DNA from: Bremia lactucae
Taxonomy: Eukaryota > Oomycota > Peronosporomycetes > Peronosporales > Peronosporaceae
Direction: 5' to 3'
Length of the DNA stretch: 64,000 bases
Assembly: GCF_004359215.1 (NCBI RefSeq)
Contig: NC_090611.1
Coordinates: 1,849,014-1,913,013 of the forward strand
Shown here piece by piece: positions 42,344 through 53,924 of this stretch. Made by a program: the position numbers and the translations under genes. The notes under the pieces were generated by a model that did no database searches, had not been told where the DNA came from, and worked only from the letters and a program-made list of their open reading frames with translations. Each line of letters begins with the position of its first letter. Positions within the stretch are counted from its first letter, which is position 1.

Positions 42344-42478
42344 GGTATCGATCGGTTCCCAAGAGTCGAAACTGTTCGGGTAACCTTTCCATTGGACGAG
42401 GATCTGACACCTTTGCATCACGGAGCGGTAGGCAAGCAACCTTACAACAAGGAAGCGTTGGATCCCACCCGCATCCAT
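42293..42478 (-). pseudogene. E8 chromodomain
   Basis: A 61-residue frame: GGIQRFLVVRLLAYRSVMQR, then ILVQWKGYPNSFDSWEPIDT, a clear chromodomain core with the WKGYP and SWEP blocks. It is separated from integrase by a frame break near 42500. Confidence 0.82.
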
Positions 42479-42526
42479 CAGTCGGGCGGCGCCAGATAGG
42501 AGTGGCGATCGTGCCCCAACTCGCGG

Positions 42527-43460
42527 CTACCTTACCTTCGTCCGTTCAGTCACAGGCGTAAAGCGCTGCTGAACGACGTATTGCGGATCTCGAAGGTCAA
42601 GTCTCGCGACTGACCTCGGATCTTTTTGATGTCTGAGCGAAGGCTCGTCAGCGTTAGGAACGCCTGAAGACTCGCTTGGACCTATTCGAGAGAATAGTGC
42701 TGAGGGATCGGCGTTACTTGCGTGTTGTCCCTCGCTCTCCGAGTCCTGTTCGTGGTGGAAGGATTCGGTCGGCTGATAGCTTTTCGCCTTCTCCGTCTTC
42801 CTCACCCGAACGACGCTTGACTCACAGTCGATGGATGACATTATTTCGGTAAAATACCGTTTCAGACGACCCACGTAAAATACGGGGTGCGTCTTCATAT
42901 ACGGGGGAAGGGTGAGCCTATAATTTAGGTCTCCAACCTCTTCTACCACCGTAAAGGGCCCAATGAAACGCGGCAACAACTTCGTAGTACCTCCAGGTAG
43001 TACAAAAATTGCATTCTTAGGTACGGTAACAGTACTTAATAGTACTCTTTCACCCACTCGAAAGCATTCATTATTTCTGCGACCAATAAGGTCCGCATAT
43101 TCTTTTTGCTTGTCCTGTGCGCTTGCCATCGCGTCACAGACTTTTCGTGTGATGGCTAATCGCTCACCCACAAAGCGTTGAGCCTCGCTCACGCTTTTAG
43201 CATCAAACTCGCCTATGATACCGCCGAGAGCTCGGTCAAAAGGCGTAGATATTTTGACCACTGCTAAACTGGCAGGGTCACTACGGCGAATTTCTGTCTT
43301 TGAGATGATACCCTCATGGGTCATCGTCATATTGACGAAACTATGTCCCTCTTTCGCACCAGGCATAGTGAGGGGTCCTCTTCCACTAAGCCTCGGGCTG
43401 CGCACAAATGACACTGGCGTCCGAGGATGGCGCAGTCCGTTATTATAAGACGGTATCTCA
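42527..43460 (-). pseudogene. E8 integrase C-terminal half
   Basis: A 295-residue open frame, the longest pol piece in the window: SFVRSPRLSGRGPLTMPGAK, GEFDAKSVSEAQRFVGERLA, QDKQKEYADLIGRRNNECFR, then KLLPRFIGPFTVVEEVGDLN (GPF of the GPY/F module) and KTHPVFYVGRLKRYF, followed by a linker. The catalytic core is missing at the truncation near 43480. Confidence 0.85.
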
Positions 43461-43479
43461 CCCGTACTGGCGTGGACAC

Positions 43480-43515
43480 TGTTATTTATAGCGAACTCAT
43501 ATTTATAGCGAACTC
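43480..43515 (+). repeat. 17-bp direct repeat at the E8/E9 junction
   Basis: ATTTATAGCGAACTCAT occurs twice in tandem where E8 integrase stops and family C gag begins, a likely end-joining footprint. Confidence 0.7.
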
Positions 43516-44210
43516 ATGTTTCAGACTAAAGTCCTCTTGTTCCGCTACAGAGATCGCATGATCAAGCGACTCTAGATCGAGCCGGAACAGGTGAGTCTTG
43601 ACAAGACCTTTAATAACACAATAACCTGTGTTTGTTCATCTATCGGGTGGCTCACGATAGAACGTACTAGGCATTGTGTATGTTGGGCATAAGTGTGAAT
43701 ATCATGCTTGTCTACTTGGGCCCTGAATTTGGCATGTGGTGGCTCATAGGTTTGTCTGAGCCGGGTCATACGACCCAAACATAAATGGGTCGAAAGCTTG
43801 AGCCCTTAATCCCAAATTTGGCTCATTTGGCCAAGTAAGACATGCCAAATTTCACTTTCGTCGCACCATCATCGATGCGGCGAGCTTCAATGGTGTCGTC
43901 TTACTTGACGAACTATCGTAGAAGAGAGTCGCCTTCGTTTGTCTTAAATTCAGATATTTAGATCTTTAAGCTTTCGGGTCGACGCAAAAGCGTTGGCCCA
44001 CTAGCAGCATGTAAATGCTGCGGTCTCAACAAGTCCAACTGTCAAGCACCTTGCTCTCTACACCTCTGTGTTTTGAGAGCCTCGCTGGTAAATCAAGGTT
44101 ACTTTTTCTTCGGCCATGTCGAGTTATTGTTGTATGAACTCGGCTACAGCCGCATTTTTGTAGGGTGAACAACATGGCGCTAACAGTGGCCAGCCTACGG
44201 CCATATCATA
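43500..44210 (-). pseudogene. E9 gag fragment (family C)
   Basis: Aligns with E6 gag (26850-27265) and with the E12 gag end (60471-60720). The minus frame 43572-43778 has AHTQCLVRSIVSHPIDEQTQ and KVLSRLTCSG, a broken capsid C-terminus. Broken frames continue to 44210. Confidence 0.6.
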
Positions 44211-44281
44211 ACTTATATTTTCCTCTTATAGTAAATAGTTTTTATCATTTCTCGTATAGAAAATTATATTTATATAACGAG
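44211..44281 (-). repeat. LTR C terminal scrap
   Basis: About 70 bp matching the end of LTR C (TTCCTCTTATAG-AAATA, ATTATATTTATATAACGAGAC), fused directly to the E9 gag as at the E6 gag-LTR junction. Confidence 0.6.
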
Positions 44282-44587
44282 ACATCCCGTTTCATAACGG
44301 TAGCAGATTTAGTATAAATTAGTTGACGTCGCAAGGCAGCCTGCGGGCATTGCTATGATATTGCCCTGTACATTAGCACTTTAAATGCATTAAAATATTA
44401 GCCATTGTGGGGAATTTACCAAAAGACTGATAAATATTTACTTTTTGGGAAACTTTAAACGACCCCCGGGATTACAAAATAAAATGACCCATTTAAAGCA
44501 GTGTTTCTTATTTAGTATAATTAAGCAAAGAACGTACAAGATTTTGTGCCTTACAAAATGTTCATTCTTTTTGTGTAAATGCGCACT
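44282..44587. other. Unassigned stretch before E10
   Basis: 306 bp of AT-rich DNA ending ATGCGCA just before the TTGGTAGCAC primer site of E10. By position it should be the tail of a 5' LTR, but it does not match LTR A-D by eye. Confidence 0.4.
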
Positions 44588-44644
44588 TGGTAGCACTTAT
44601 TGGTCCTTCCCACGACCCGCATCTCTGCGCGTGTATGTAAGGAT

Positions 44645-45720
44645 AAGCCTCAACATCGATTGGGCTCATTTCCCCCACCACTTTGAACATCATCGGGAGG
44701 TGGCAGGACATATGGTGCAGGGACTTGGTGAACAAGCCCTGGCCAGGCTCCTGAGCAGTCCTCCTGAGCAACATGTTGCTCAGTTGGAGCGGTTTGAGGC
44801 ATTCCTGCTCGGACAGCAGAGAGCCGCGTCCGTGGCACAGGGCCAATTCGCGGCGGAATTTGTCACTCAGATTCAGGATGAGCTGAGGCATGAGCAGGCT
44901 CGGAGCAAGGCTCTTAACAGGACTGTATGATGATCTCTGCTCGGCCGCATTAGCCGAGGCCCATTTGGATAAACCCGCCCAAGTTCGATGGAACTGCAGC
45001 GCTCCCGATTGTCCACTGGCTGTGAGCCGTGGAGCAATGCGGTGTCGCGCAGCTCATCGAGGACGACAGCCGGATGGTGTCGTACGCCATGTCGCACCTG
45101 CGCGGTAAGGCCTCCGAGTGAGCTTACTCGGCGCTTATGGCGGACGTCAAGGCATTCCCTACATGGACGATCTTTAAGACAAAGACTACTAGCCGCCGAA
45201 CAACGAAGTGTTGTTTCAGGCGTGCTTCTTTGGAGCGTGACAAGCGAAGCGATCTCTGCAAGAGTATGTGCAATAGATGCGCTCGCTGTCGGCGTCCATT
45301 ACCGTAGGTCCGATTTTGGAGCACATTAAAGTGCCCACGTTTATGAACGGACTACGACATGACCCATCGCGGCAGGCCTTTTTCAGAAAGGTCCCGTCGA
45401 CAATGGAAGAGGCAATTCAAATTGCCTTGATTGAGGAGCAATCCAACAACAGAGCCTCGGAGACAGCTGGTATAAGCCGTCGGCCGAGAGGCCAGATGCT
45501 ACTCCCATGGAGTTGGGCAATGTACACGTTGTCTGCTACAAATGCGGCAAGCGCGGCCATATGATGGCTCGCTGCTATGCCAGGGTCCCTGCTGGAGCAA
45601 AGACGCCCAGCAAGAGAACTCCCTTCCCAAAGAGCGATGGCAGAACCAGCGTGCGAGACGCATGAGTTCTGCATCGACCACTGAGGGGTCGGAAAATGCA
45701 GGAGCGCAGTAGGGGCGGGA
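44645..45720 (+). pseudogene. E10 gag with CCHC knuckle
   Basis: Matches E7 gag: PPEQHVAQLERFEAFLLGQQ, then VPTFMNGLRHDPSRQAFFRK and EEAIQIALIEEQSNN. The knuckle CYKCGKRGHMMARC sits at about 45535-45576. Stops at about 44928 and 45119 and a deletion near 45180 disrupt it. Confidence 0.78.
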
Positions 45721-45775
45721 TGCCCTACTGACGCGGACTCTGAAAGCTACCCCTAAGTCCAGAGTTGTCGAACAA

Positions 45776-46250
45776 ATGGGTAGCATAGTACCTGGGGTCT
45801 CGAAATTTCGGACCTCAACCATGCTGGTCTATAGCGCTCGAGTACGAGGCTACGACCAGGTGATGACCCTCCTAGTGGATTCTGGTGCATCGCAAAACTT
45901 TGTAAAACTCGCGGCGGTAAGAAAGAGACCGGCGATGTTTGAGTCGCTTTGCCAGGATGGCAAGCGAGAAAATGCGACCGTTCGTTTAGCGAACGGCACG
46001 CTTGTTAAGTCTAAGGGAGTTCAGGTAGAACTCGCCTTCAGCTTTAGTGACTTCTCTTGTAATGAAAAGTTCACAGTGCTAAGTATGGAGAGTCCGTAGG
46101 TGTTCGGGGCCGTCAATGACGAAGTTGCGGAGGCATCCTCAATTGAGGTGCCCCGGCAAGACTTTAAAACTGCCGAGGATATAGTTAATCTCCCGGAGAT
46201 GTCGTGGGATCTGTTCCTTGCCGAACTAAAGAAAAGAAAGATTAACAAAT
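45776..46250 (+). pseudogene. E10 aspartic protease
   Basis: Open frame to 46099 with MTLLVDSGASQNFVKLAAV (DSG active site), VRLANGTLVKSKGVQVELAF and FTVLSMESP. Codons continue to about 46250 after a stop at 46097. This is the uninverted counterpart of the E7 protease. Confidence 0.82.
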
Positions 46251-46274
46251 AGTCACACCAGTTCCGAAGAGAAC

Positions 46275-47320
46275 TTGGTGAACTGTTGCTCGTCGTTCAC
46301 AGCGGACGAGAGCGTCCTAGAAACGGACAAAAATAAACGGTTTGCTGCTCAAGGCTGGGATGCCTTGAGAGACAGTCCTTTCTTTGAGGTTCCGTGGAAA
46401 CATCGCGATGTGTTCTTAGAAGAAGTGCCGAGCCGCCTACCAGCAGATAGGGGCATCGGGCACGGATAGACCTCGAACCTGGTACCAAGTATTGTGTGAC
46501 TAGGCAATGGCCGTTGCCGAAAGAACAAACGATATATCGATGGGTTCTTCAACAAGCGAGCCAAGGCGGGACATGTCCGTGAGAGCAAATCGCCTCACTG
46601 CAGCCCGACCTTTTGTGTGCGTAAAGCCACAGGTGGATGGCGCGTGGTTCTTGCTTCCAAAAAGCTGAACACGGCTACCGCGCACGGTGCAAACGCCAAT
46701 CCCGCGGAAAGATGTCTTGTTGAATTCCATGGGAAAGTCAACAATCTTTTCCGCGTTGAATTTGAGGGATGGCTAGTATCAGGTACTCATTAGAGGGTCC
46801 GATGTAGCAAAACAGCTGTAAGAACCCCAAAGCGGTATGCTTTGGGAGTGGCTTTTGATGCTACAAGTTTAAAAAAAACGCACCAGCGACATTCAACCGA
46901 GTGGTGGCTCACGTGATGCGTCAGCACCGTGCCTACGCGCCCCATTACTTTGACGATGTGCTCGTGCAGAGTAGGCCCGAGTTAAGCGCAATAGAGCCGC
47001 ACAAGCGTCATTTAGACGCTGCGTTGCAGACTGAAGAACGCTCAATTGTACGTCAACTTGCAAAAGTGCGTCATAGGAGTCCCTGAGATACCTTTGCTGG
47101 GTTGTATTATAGGAACACATGGTGTACGAGCAGACCCAGACAAGTTAAAATCAGTAAAGGAATGGTCAACCCCACGGCATGTGAAGGATTTGCGCCAATT
47201 CGTAGGGCTCACTAATTACTTGCATAAAAATAGCAAGAATTATGTCAGCAAACTAAACCATTATCTGACCTCCTTAAAAGGACGCAGAATGGGTTTGGTT
47301 AAAAGAACGAGATGATGCGT
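46275..47320 (+). pseudogene. E10 reverse transcriptase and connector
   Basis: Connector 46275-46469 (WDALRDSPFFEVPWKHRDVF). RT fingers and palm are in broken frames at 46470-46900 (SGMLWEWL near 46840). Frame 46901-47086 has HAPHYFDDVLVQSR-type sequence with an intact Y-F-D-D catalytic motif (HYFDDVLVQSRPE). Thumb 47046-47315: LLGCIIGTHGVRADPDKLKS and RQFVGLTNYLHKNSKNY. Confidence 0.82.
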
Positions 47321-47930
47321 TCACATCAGTGAAGCAATCTCTTGTAGAGGCACCGGTCTTGGCATTGCCAGACGCGGATAAGCTCTTTAGCGCCGTCTGC
47401 GATGCAGGTAATTCTGCAATCGGCAGCGAGCTCATGCAGAAGGATGACGACGGCGATGACCGCGTCATCTCTTATCAGTCCCGGCTATAAAAGCCGCAGA
47501 ACTGAATCACTTTCAATAATGTATGCTCCTGTCAAGTTTCGTGTGCACCTATTGGGCACCGAACCATTTGAGGTTTATACAGATCACGCTTCACTGCGGA
47601 CCGCAATAAACTCACCGCACATCTTGCCTAGAATGGCAAGATGGCTCACATTCTCCTCTGAATTTAATTTCAAAGCTGAATATAAGCCGGGTAAGTCGAA
47701 TATCTTGGCTGACGCTTTATCGCGCAGACCAGACTTCGAGGTGAGACACCAGAAAAGTGTGTCAGGTGCTGAAACACAATTTCAGCCGTCAACGCTGGCA
47801 GCCATGAAGGCATACCACGCGACAAGCTCATTGGCATCTGAAATAAAAGAGAGCTACAGTCAGGACGACCATTGTCGCCTACTGTTGGATTACTTTGGTG
47901 GTCGAAAGGTTTCCCTTCGTCGCACCTGAA
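47321..47930 (+). pseudogene. E10 RNase H and connector
   Basis: First block in one frame (ALPDADKLFSAVCDAGNSAI), then a stop after SYQSRL and a frameshift, both shared with E7. Frame 47402-47929 carries VYTDHASLRTAINSPHILPR, FNFKAEYKPGKSNILADALS and the connector to integrase. Confidence 0.82.
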
Positions 47931-47939
47931 AGCTAATTT

Positions 47940-48342
47940 AAATTACTCAAGCTACAGCGATGGCCTGTTATGACATTAGCTGTCACCTTGTGATCCCTTG
48001 AGAATCTATGTGCCTCTTGACACAGATCTCAAGTTGATGATCCTTCACGAGCTCCATGATGCGCCATCTAGAAGGCATCTAGGCCGTGAAAGAAAGCCAT
48101 TCTTACGAGTGTCAGAGGAATTTTGGTGGCCACACTTATATTGATGGGTGGCCAACTATATTCGCCCTTGCGAACAGTATTAGCGCATCAAGCCTGCACC
48201 GTCCAGCAGTGTGCCGCTTAAGCCGCTACCGATTCCAAATAACTGTTGGAAGTCAGTAAGTGTGGACTTCATGTTTGGCATGCCGCCCGATCATTAGGGT
48301 CGGACGGGGCTCGTCGTCTTTGTAGACAGACTGAGCAAATTG
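47940..48342 (+). pseudogene. E10 integrase, N-terminal part
   Basis: Zinc region around 48040-48190 (HELHDAPSRRHLG, then CEQY-RIKP; the second Cys is lost) and the first core block SVDFMFGMPPDH at about 48260-48290. The copy ends at VVFVDRLSKL, where family C protease sequence of E11 begins. Confidence 0.75.
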
Positions 48343-49140
48343 TGCAACATGCGCATATGCAACAGTAAAGAAACGTGTTGTTGGTAGTTAATACACGTTA
48401 AAGAGTACACAGTATGAAGATGATTTCATCGTACTTGATTCGGATGACAAATTTGGTGTCATTTCTTAAATACCATGGCTCAGAGAGTACGAGCCATGCA
48501 TAAATTGCAGCATCAAGCCGTGACAATGCCTGCCTCTCGTTTATCATGTATCCATCTGACGAACATCTTGGAGCGTGCTTAAGCGTATGGATGTCCTACA
48601 AGCGAGTGCAATGGCTCACTTGCGGTATGGTCGTTAGCACGACTGAACACGACTGAACACGACCTCAGTGTGATTACCCATCACACAGTTGAGTTGGATC
48701 CCGATGGCTAAGCACAAGCACATGCACCTCGTAGGTCCACAATTGACATAGTCACCGACGGCTGTGCATAAGCTAAAGCACCGTCGAAGTTCGACTAATC
48801 TGATAGCGCCTCCGAAGTTAACTTCGGAGATAACCGAACTGCCAACGCTAGAACCGAAATAGTTCTTGCGTGATCTGCGTAGTGACAAAGTCAAGCAGAC
48901 CTGCGTACTTGGCACAGTTGTCAACTACGCAGCCGATACTCGGTCGGCAATAGTATGTCCTGAGAACGAATGGATTCTCAGTATCTCATCGATTGACGAA
49001 AGTGTCCTCGATGAGAAGACTCGGATTGAACGCTTTACGTTCCAATCCTGGGAGTCTTTGAAGAAAAACCCTTTATATAAGATTAATTAGAATTTAAGGA
49101 TGTCTTCTCTGAATCCGTATTGCGCGAGTTGCCTAAGGAC
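48343..49140 (+). pseudogene. E11 protease C-terminus and connector
   Basis: Protease end near 48420-48500 (EDDFIVLDSDDKFGVIS, then PWLREYEPC), followed by the connector with LTSEITELPTLEPK and the open frame 48866-49090 (SDKVKQTCVLGTVVNYAADT). The DSG active site lies upstream of the truncation and is missing. Confidence 0.7.
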
Positions 49141-49511
49141 AAAGGCACTCGACACTAAATCGACCTAATCCCAAGTTCGAAATACTGTGTCATGAACCAA
49201 TGGCCATTGCCTACGTGATCAAGTAATAGGTTCGAAATACTGTGTCATGAAGCAATGGCCATTGCCTCGTGAACAAGTATTGCCAAACGCTTAGCAGCGA
49301 GCCATGTGAGGGAATCAACTTCCTCACATAGCTCTCCGACCCTCTATGTGCGTAAAGCAACAGGAGGATGGCGGATAGTGCATGCATTCAATAAAGTGAG
49401 CGCTACAACTGTACCGGCTCAAATGCCGATACCAAGTGAATACGTAATCATGCATGGTGTGCCAAAGAATACCATCTTTCTGTCAATGAATCTGAAATGG
49501 ATTCTATCAGA
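49141..49511 (+). pseudogene. E11 reverse transcriptase, fingers
   Basis: Blocks SKYCVMKQWPLPREQVLP, SSPTLYVRKATGGWRIVHAF and PKNTIFLSMNLKWILSD. A duplication of about 61 bp repeats the SKYCVM-QWPLP block (49174-49280). The same duplication is present in E12. Confidence 0.75.
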
Positions 49512-49761
49512 TACTGAAGCTAACTGAGACGTGGGCGTCATAGTTATAATGTCTCGTCATAGAATATGGCTACATTTCATGACATGGGTAGCGAGAATAA
49601 ATGTGTCGAGACTCAAGCCGTGTGTCTTCAGGAAATGCCGCTGCTTAGCGAGAAAGAATGCATTTTTTCACGAAGGTCACCCAAGCGCAAGCAACGGCCA
49701 GCGAGTGGACTGTGCCAACCGACTTGACGACGCTGTCTGTAATGGACAAAAGTTGCCAAAA
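49512..49761. other. Unassigned inserted sequence next to LTR D
   Basis: 250 bp between the broken RT and LTR D. One plus frame is open (49531-49923, into the LTR) but shows no family. It probably came in together with the LTR. Confidence 0.4.
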
Positions 49762-50237
49762 TGTTACCCATTCCTTTTAAGTACACTTGGTGTACTTAAG
49801 GGGACGGTCAATCAATTAAATAAAGTAATTACATCCACCACTCGGGTGTGGTTCACATTTGTGACCAACCCTTGTGTATGTCATGCACATAGGTGCATTC
49901 ACATTGAGAGGGATGACGCCTAGCGTCATCGGTTAGGTATATAGAAAGATGTGCTCGCAATTCATAATAGTCTTATCTATAGAGATGACATTTTTGACTG
50001 GCAAAAATAGGTATATTTAATACAACCAAATATAAATTAGTCTGAAAACTACTTCCTACTTGGTAAGTGCGCACGAGGAGCCGGATTACGCTCACGTGAC
50101 GACACTTTACCAGAGTACTTAGTGGGTTGGGTAAGGTTGCTAAGGCGCCCACTACCGCTACCTCACTGCACGCAAGAGAAGCTGTGGGAGGGTGTGTGTC
50201 TAAGTAGAACTTCGCCGCATTAAGACGTGCACACCTT
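49762..50237 (+). repeat. LTR D inserted in E11 RT
   Basis: 476 bp from TGTTACCC to about GACGTGCACACC, aligned along its length with 27718-28220. RT resumes immediately after it with LLREQEIPFTAVSTPS. E12, uninterrupted at this point, shows the original junction. Confidence 0.75.
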
Positions 50238-50780
50238 CCTTTTGCGTGAGCAGGAAATCCCGTTCACAGCAGTAAGCACCCCGAGCAGAATGCTATGGAA
50301 GTGGCTAGTTATTTCACAGGGGCTTAGTGTTGCCCCTCCAACAATCAGCAGATGTGTTACCAATCTGTTGAGATCGATGCGGGATTTTGCACCGAGTTGT
50401 TTTGATGACGTCTTCATTCATAGCAGAGCCATGAACGGAAAGTCGGACGTTGAAGGACATCGCACCCACGTCCAAAAGATTTTTACACTTATACGTAAGC
50501 ATAAGTTGTATGCAAATTTCAAAATGTGAATATTCGCTGCAAGCGAAATACCACTTCTTGGGGGGTGCATCGTGGGTAAACACGAGGTACGCCCTGATCC
50601 GGAAAAGATCAAGGCGATCACCGACTGGCCTGTGCCAGTCGATGTAAAGGGACTTCGTATGTTCCTCGGCTTAGCGGCGTACTTACATAAGTACTCGCGC
50701 AATTATGCCGAAATGACAGTATATCCTTCTTCTTTGTTGTAGACAGTACATATTTCTTCTTTGTTGAACAAAAGTTTAAA
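50238..50780 (+). pseudogene. E11 reverse transcriptase, palm and thumb
   Basis: Frame to 50529 has TPSRMLWKWLVISQGLSVAP and APSCFDDVFIHSRAMN (F-D-D kept, with C for Y). The thumb continues in other frames at 50530-50720 (GKHEVRPDPEKIKAITDWPV, LRMFLGLAAYLHKYSRNYAE). Confidence 0.8.
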
Positions 50781-51440
50781 GTGGTTATGGAACGCTGGTT
50801 GTCAGCGTTCCTTGAAGGTATCAAGTCAAGCTTGATGCAATCACCAATCCAGCCAATTTCGGATCAAGACAGACCTTTTCATCTAGTCTGTGACACGAGC
50901 GATCTTGCAATAGGCTGTGCATTAATGCAATATGGAATAGACGGCGCAGAGCGGTGCGTCTGTTATCAGTCGTGTTAACTCCAACCAGCTGAGCGCAATT
51001 ACCCAGTGCATGACAAGGAACTCCTTCCCATGAAATATTCACTGGCTAAGTTTAGAGTCTAACTCTTGGGAGATAGACCATTCATTGTTTATACGGACCA
51101 TGCGTCTTTACGCACGGCGGTAAATCGTCCACACCTCTAGCAAAATTGGCGATACAGTTGTCTTTCTTCGCGGATTATAACTTCTCCCCTTGAACATAAA
51201 CTAGGACGACTTAACGTCGTCGCTGATGCCCATTTGCGCCGGCCCGATTTTGAGCCGGCTACACAAATCAACAGTGGGGATAAGCCGACTGTTGTAACTA
51301 TCAGCAGTGAGCATGAGCCCAATGTTGTAACAATAGCTGTTCCGTCGTTAATATTACTTGACGACGTTAGAAGAGCCTATAAAGCAGATAAGGCTTTTAA
51401 AGATTTGATAGATCACCTTAAAATCCACCACAACAACCCT
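50781..51440 (+). pseudogene. E11 RNase H and connector
   Basis: Frame 50781-50978: PIQPISDQDRPFHLVCDTSD and AIGCALMQYGIDGAERCVCY. Later blocks KELLPMKYSLAKFRV and VYTDHASLRTAVN are in broken frames to 51140. Connector 51234-51443: RRPDFEPATQINSG and SLILLDDVRRAYKADKAFKD. Confidence 0.78.
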
Positions 51441-52190
51441 TAAAAGGATTGTCGAATCTGTTTCGTTTCTCAACAGATTGATAAACGTCACGCAATGGTT
51501 TACTGTATTACACAGCCATTGCTGGCGACGCACCTCGTGTCCTCATTCCCACCAATAGTGATTCACATTTGCACATCATGTATGAGTGTCAAGATGCACC
51601 AATAAGTGGACATCGTGGGTGTGAGAAGACTTATCTCACGATAAGTTGCAACTCCTATTGGCCACGCCAGATATTTGCAAGTACACACAGTTTCCAAAAT
51701 TTGTCAACGGGTGAAGCCCAGTGCCTTACCCGTGCTCCGCTACAACCTCTACCTTTCCGGCAGAGTGTTGGAGTCCCTATTTTATGGACTTCTTTTCGGA
51801 TTTCCCAAAGACGACCACAAGAATAAAGGTATTCTTGTGTTGTTTGACCGTTTTAGCAAAATGATGAATCTTGCTGCAGTCCTGGAGTCGATCACAGCCG
51901 GAGGCAATGCTCGTGTATTTATTGACACGATATCTCGACTATATCGGTTATCCCGTAAACTGGTCTCAGATTGAGACCCCCGGTTCACGGCGAAGTTTTG
52001 GCAATCTGTGTTCAATTCACTTGCAACACATCAACTTCTGACCATCCGGAAACAGATGGTCAGACAGAACGCGCAAATCGTATCCTCGAAGAAATACTTC
52101 GCGGATACGTCCACACATATACGAGCTGGATTGGATTCCATGCATCATAAAGTATACACCGTTTTTCGTGAACGCTAACGCCAACCACGA
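51441..52190 (+). pseudogene. E11 integrase zinc region and core
   Basis: Frames 51569-51826 (IMYECQDAPISGHRGCEKTY) and 51675-51974 (VLESLFYGLLFGFPKDDHKN; FDRFSKMMNLAAVLESI). The Glu block is at 52030-52090 ([20 protein letters not shown]). The first Asp block (usually SMDFVFGF) reads LFYGLLFGF and is lost; the VSD block stops at 51974. Confidence 0.78.
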
Positions 52191-52399
52191 TAACCCACCT
52201 TATTTGTGAGTGACTCTTACTCAAGGGTGAAATATTCGCTCGAGCAAAAGAACAATCTAGATCTTGCTCATCAGGTATTGACTCAACAGTCAATGCGAAG
52301 GATACCAGATTCAAGCAACATTGAACAGAACAAACTTAGTAATAGCGATTAGGCTATTGATGACTTTGATAACAGCGATGATGAAGCACTCAGCCTCGA

Positions 52400-53335
52400 A
52401 AACAATTATAGTAGGGAGAACAATGATGCTCTCGCCAAGATGAGAATGATATCACCGCAGTGCGCATTGACGCACTGAGAACAAAAACGAAACAGAGTCA
52501 GCGTGAGATTTCTTGCTGCCTTTAGAAGCAGTGGTCCGTTCCGCGCAGTATTCCATCGCTGATGAGGTGGATCGACAGAAACGGAACTCTGACAAAAATA
52601 TAAGAGCAACCGGTTTTTTTTTTCAACTTAATGATCTTGTCCTACTGTGTACGGTAAATCTACCTAAACATGTAGTGACTAATGTGGGAAGTAGTAAACT
52701 ACTGCCCAGGTATATCGACCCGTTTCGTGTACTACACCGTCAAGGCAATGCATTCACGATCGAGCTGCTTCGTAAGATGTGTACGCCTCCCACGTTTTAC
52801 GCTGGACGTCTCTACCGTATTATCACTGCGAGGCGTCTTCCGGTTTCGAATCAAACCGGCACGGTCCAAAGCATCTGCCAAAGCCTGATGGTCCTGAGCC
52901 AAAACCTGATATTCTCGGGACAGAGTCTTGTTCTCAAAAACCAGACTTTCCACTACATTCTTCAAAAAAAATCTCTGACGAGCTGCCACCAGCTCGTCTT
53001 AAAGTGATGCGTCCGGTCCTTCGACAAATGATCGACCACAGATTGCGCACGGTTTTGCAACTGTTGACGAGAAACACCGTCGGCCGGTCATCGATAACTC
53101 GCGACAACGGGAACGTTCGTAATCAACGTAGTCCCGTAAATACAGGAGAACGTGATCCAAGTCACGGTGAAGACTCGGGCTCGGCAAACGAGACCAACCC
53201 GATTTTTCCTCCCCCTTCAAATCTATTGACGGATTCGAGTGGTGAAAAGCGTTTCCCTGTTGAGCGCTTCTCGAACCACCATGAGATGAAGGAGGTTCGA
53301 ACGAGTTACCTCGTTCGCTGACGAAGGTATCCAAC
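52400..53335 (+). pseudogene. E11 integrase C-terminal module, linker and chromodomain
   Basis: Frame 52513-53007: ADEVDRQKRNSDKNIRATGF, then KLLPRYIDPFRVLHRQGNAF (GPF changed to DPF). Frame 52779-53321 carries the linker and the chromodomain start EKRFPVERFSNHHEMKEVRT, ending SYLVR at a stop in the RWRG block. Confidence 0.78.
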
Positions 53336-53924
53336 CTCGCATGATAGCTTGGAACCTCTTCCTAATTACGTATTAAAGTCTCCTACGAGAAAAACCGGAG
53401 CATTCCTCGCGATTAGCTGATGGTTGCGACAATAATCAAGAACCTTCGGCTAGAGCCTTAAGATCGACATGATCCAGCTGAGTATTGAAGCAAAAAAAAT
53501 CGCGTTGCGTCGCGTGGATTCAAAATTTGCCCTACGTGACCATACACACACAATTGGTATCCCACCGCTTAAATCCATAAGTCTCTGGTTTATTTATATG
53601 TACACGAAGGCTTCCCAAGCTTGTAACAAATGAATTACACCCTATGCACGCTTGCGCGTGTACCATAGAGGTCTTTTCCGACATCGTTGAAGAATTTCGT
53701 TCCCCTTCTCACCAGGCTCCCGACAATGGATCTATGGAAATGTTTGCATCGCTAAAAGCTACACTTAGTTGTACAGCTGCAAGCTTTGCGGCCTCACCGG
53801 CTACACGCACGGGCTTTACTACCATGCCCGAACAAAGTTGGGATTGCAATACTAACCAACAAGTGCTAATTTACAGAGAGAGACATCTATGTCACTCTTC
53901 ATCAGTCATGTTGATTAGGGGGTG
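53336..53924 (-). pseudogene. E11 antisense-ORF relic and polypurine tract
   Basis: The part at 53730-53900 matches, inverted, the Ala-rich start of the antisense frame in E1 and E6 (GCAAGCTTTGCGGCCTC on the plus strand). The rest (53340-53725) matches no other copy. A purine run GATTAGGGGG at 53915-53924 precedes the LTR. Confidence 0.45.

Larger units (their letters stand above)
40563..43499 (-). mobile_element. Ty3/Gypsy copy E8, 3' half
   Basis: Minus-strand copy with 3' LTR B, a long antisense-ORF region, chromodomain and integrase C-terminal half, cut off near 43499 by a gag scrap of another family. Its integrase matches E7 and E10 closely, which suggests that groups B and D are related lineages or that this is a hybrid. 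Confidence 0.75.
44588..48342 (+). mobile_element. Ty3/Gypsy retrotransposon copy E10 (family D)
   Basis: Plus-strand element: primer site at 44589, gag, protease, RT, RNase H and the start of integrase, cut off at 48342 by E11. It is collinear with E7 and lacks E7's inversion, so it serves as the reference for that copy. It shares inactivating lesions with E7 in RNase H. Confidence 0.85.

Noticed and set aside
44190..44210. GCCTACGGCCATA, like the 5' end of eukaryotic 5S rRNA
   Set aside because: The match ends after about 13 bases and runs into LTR C sequence; the same place in E12 gag lacks it.
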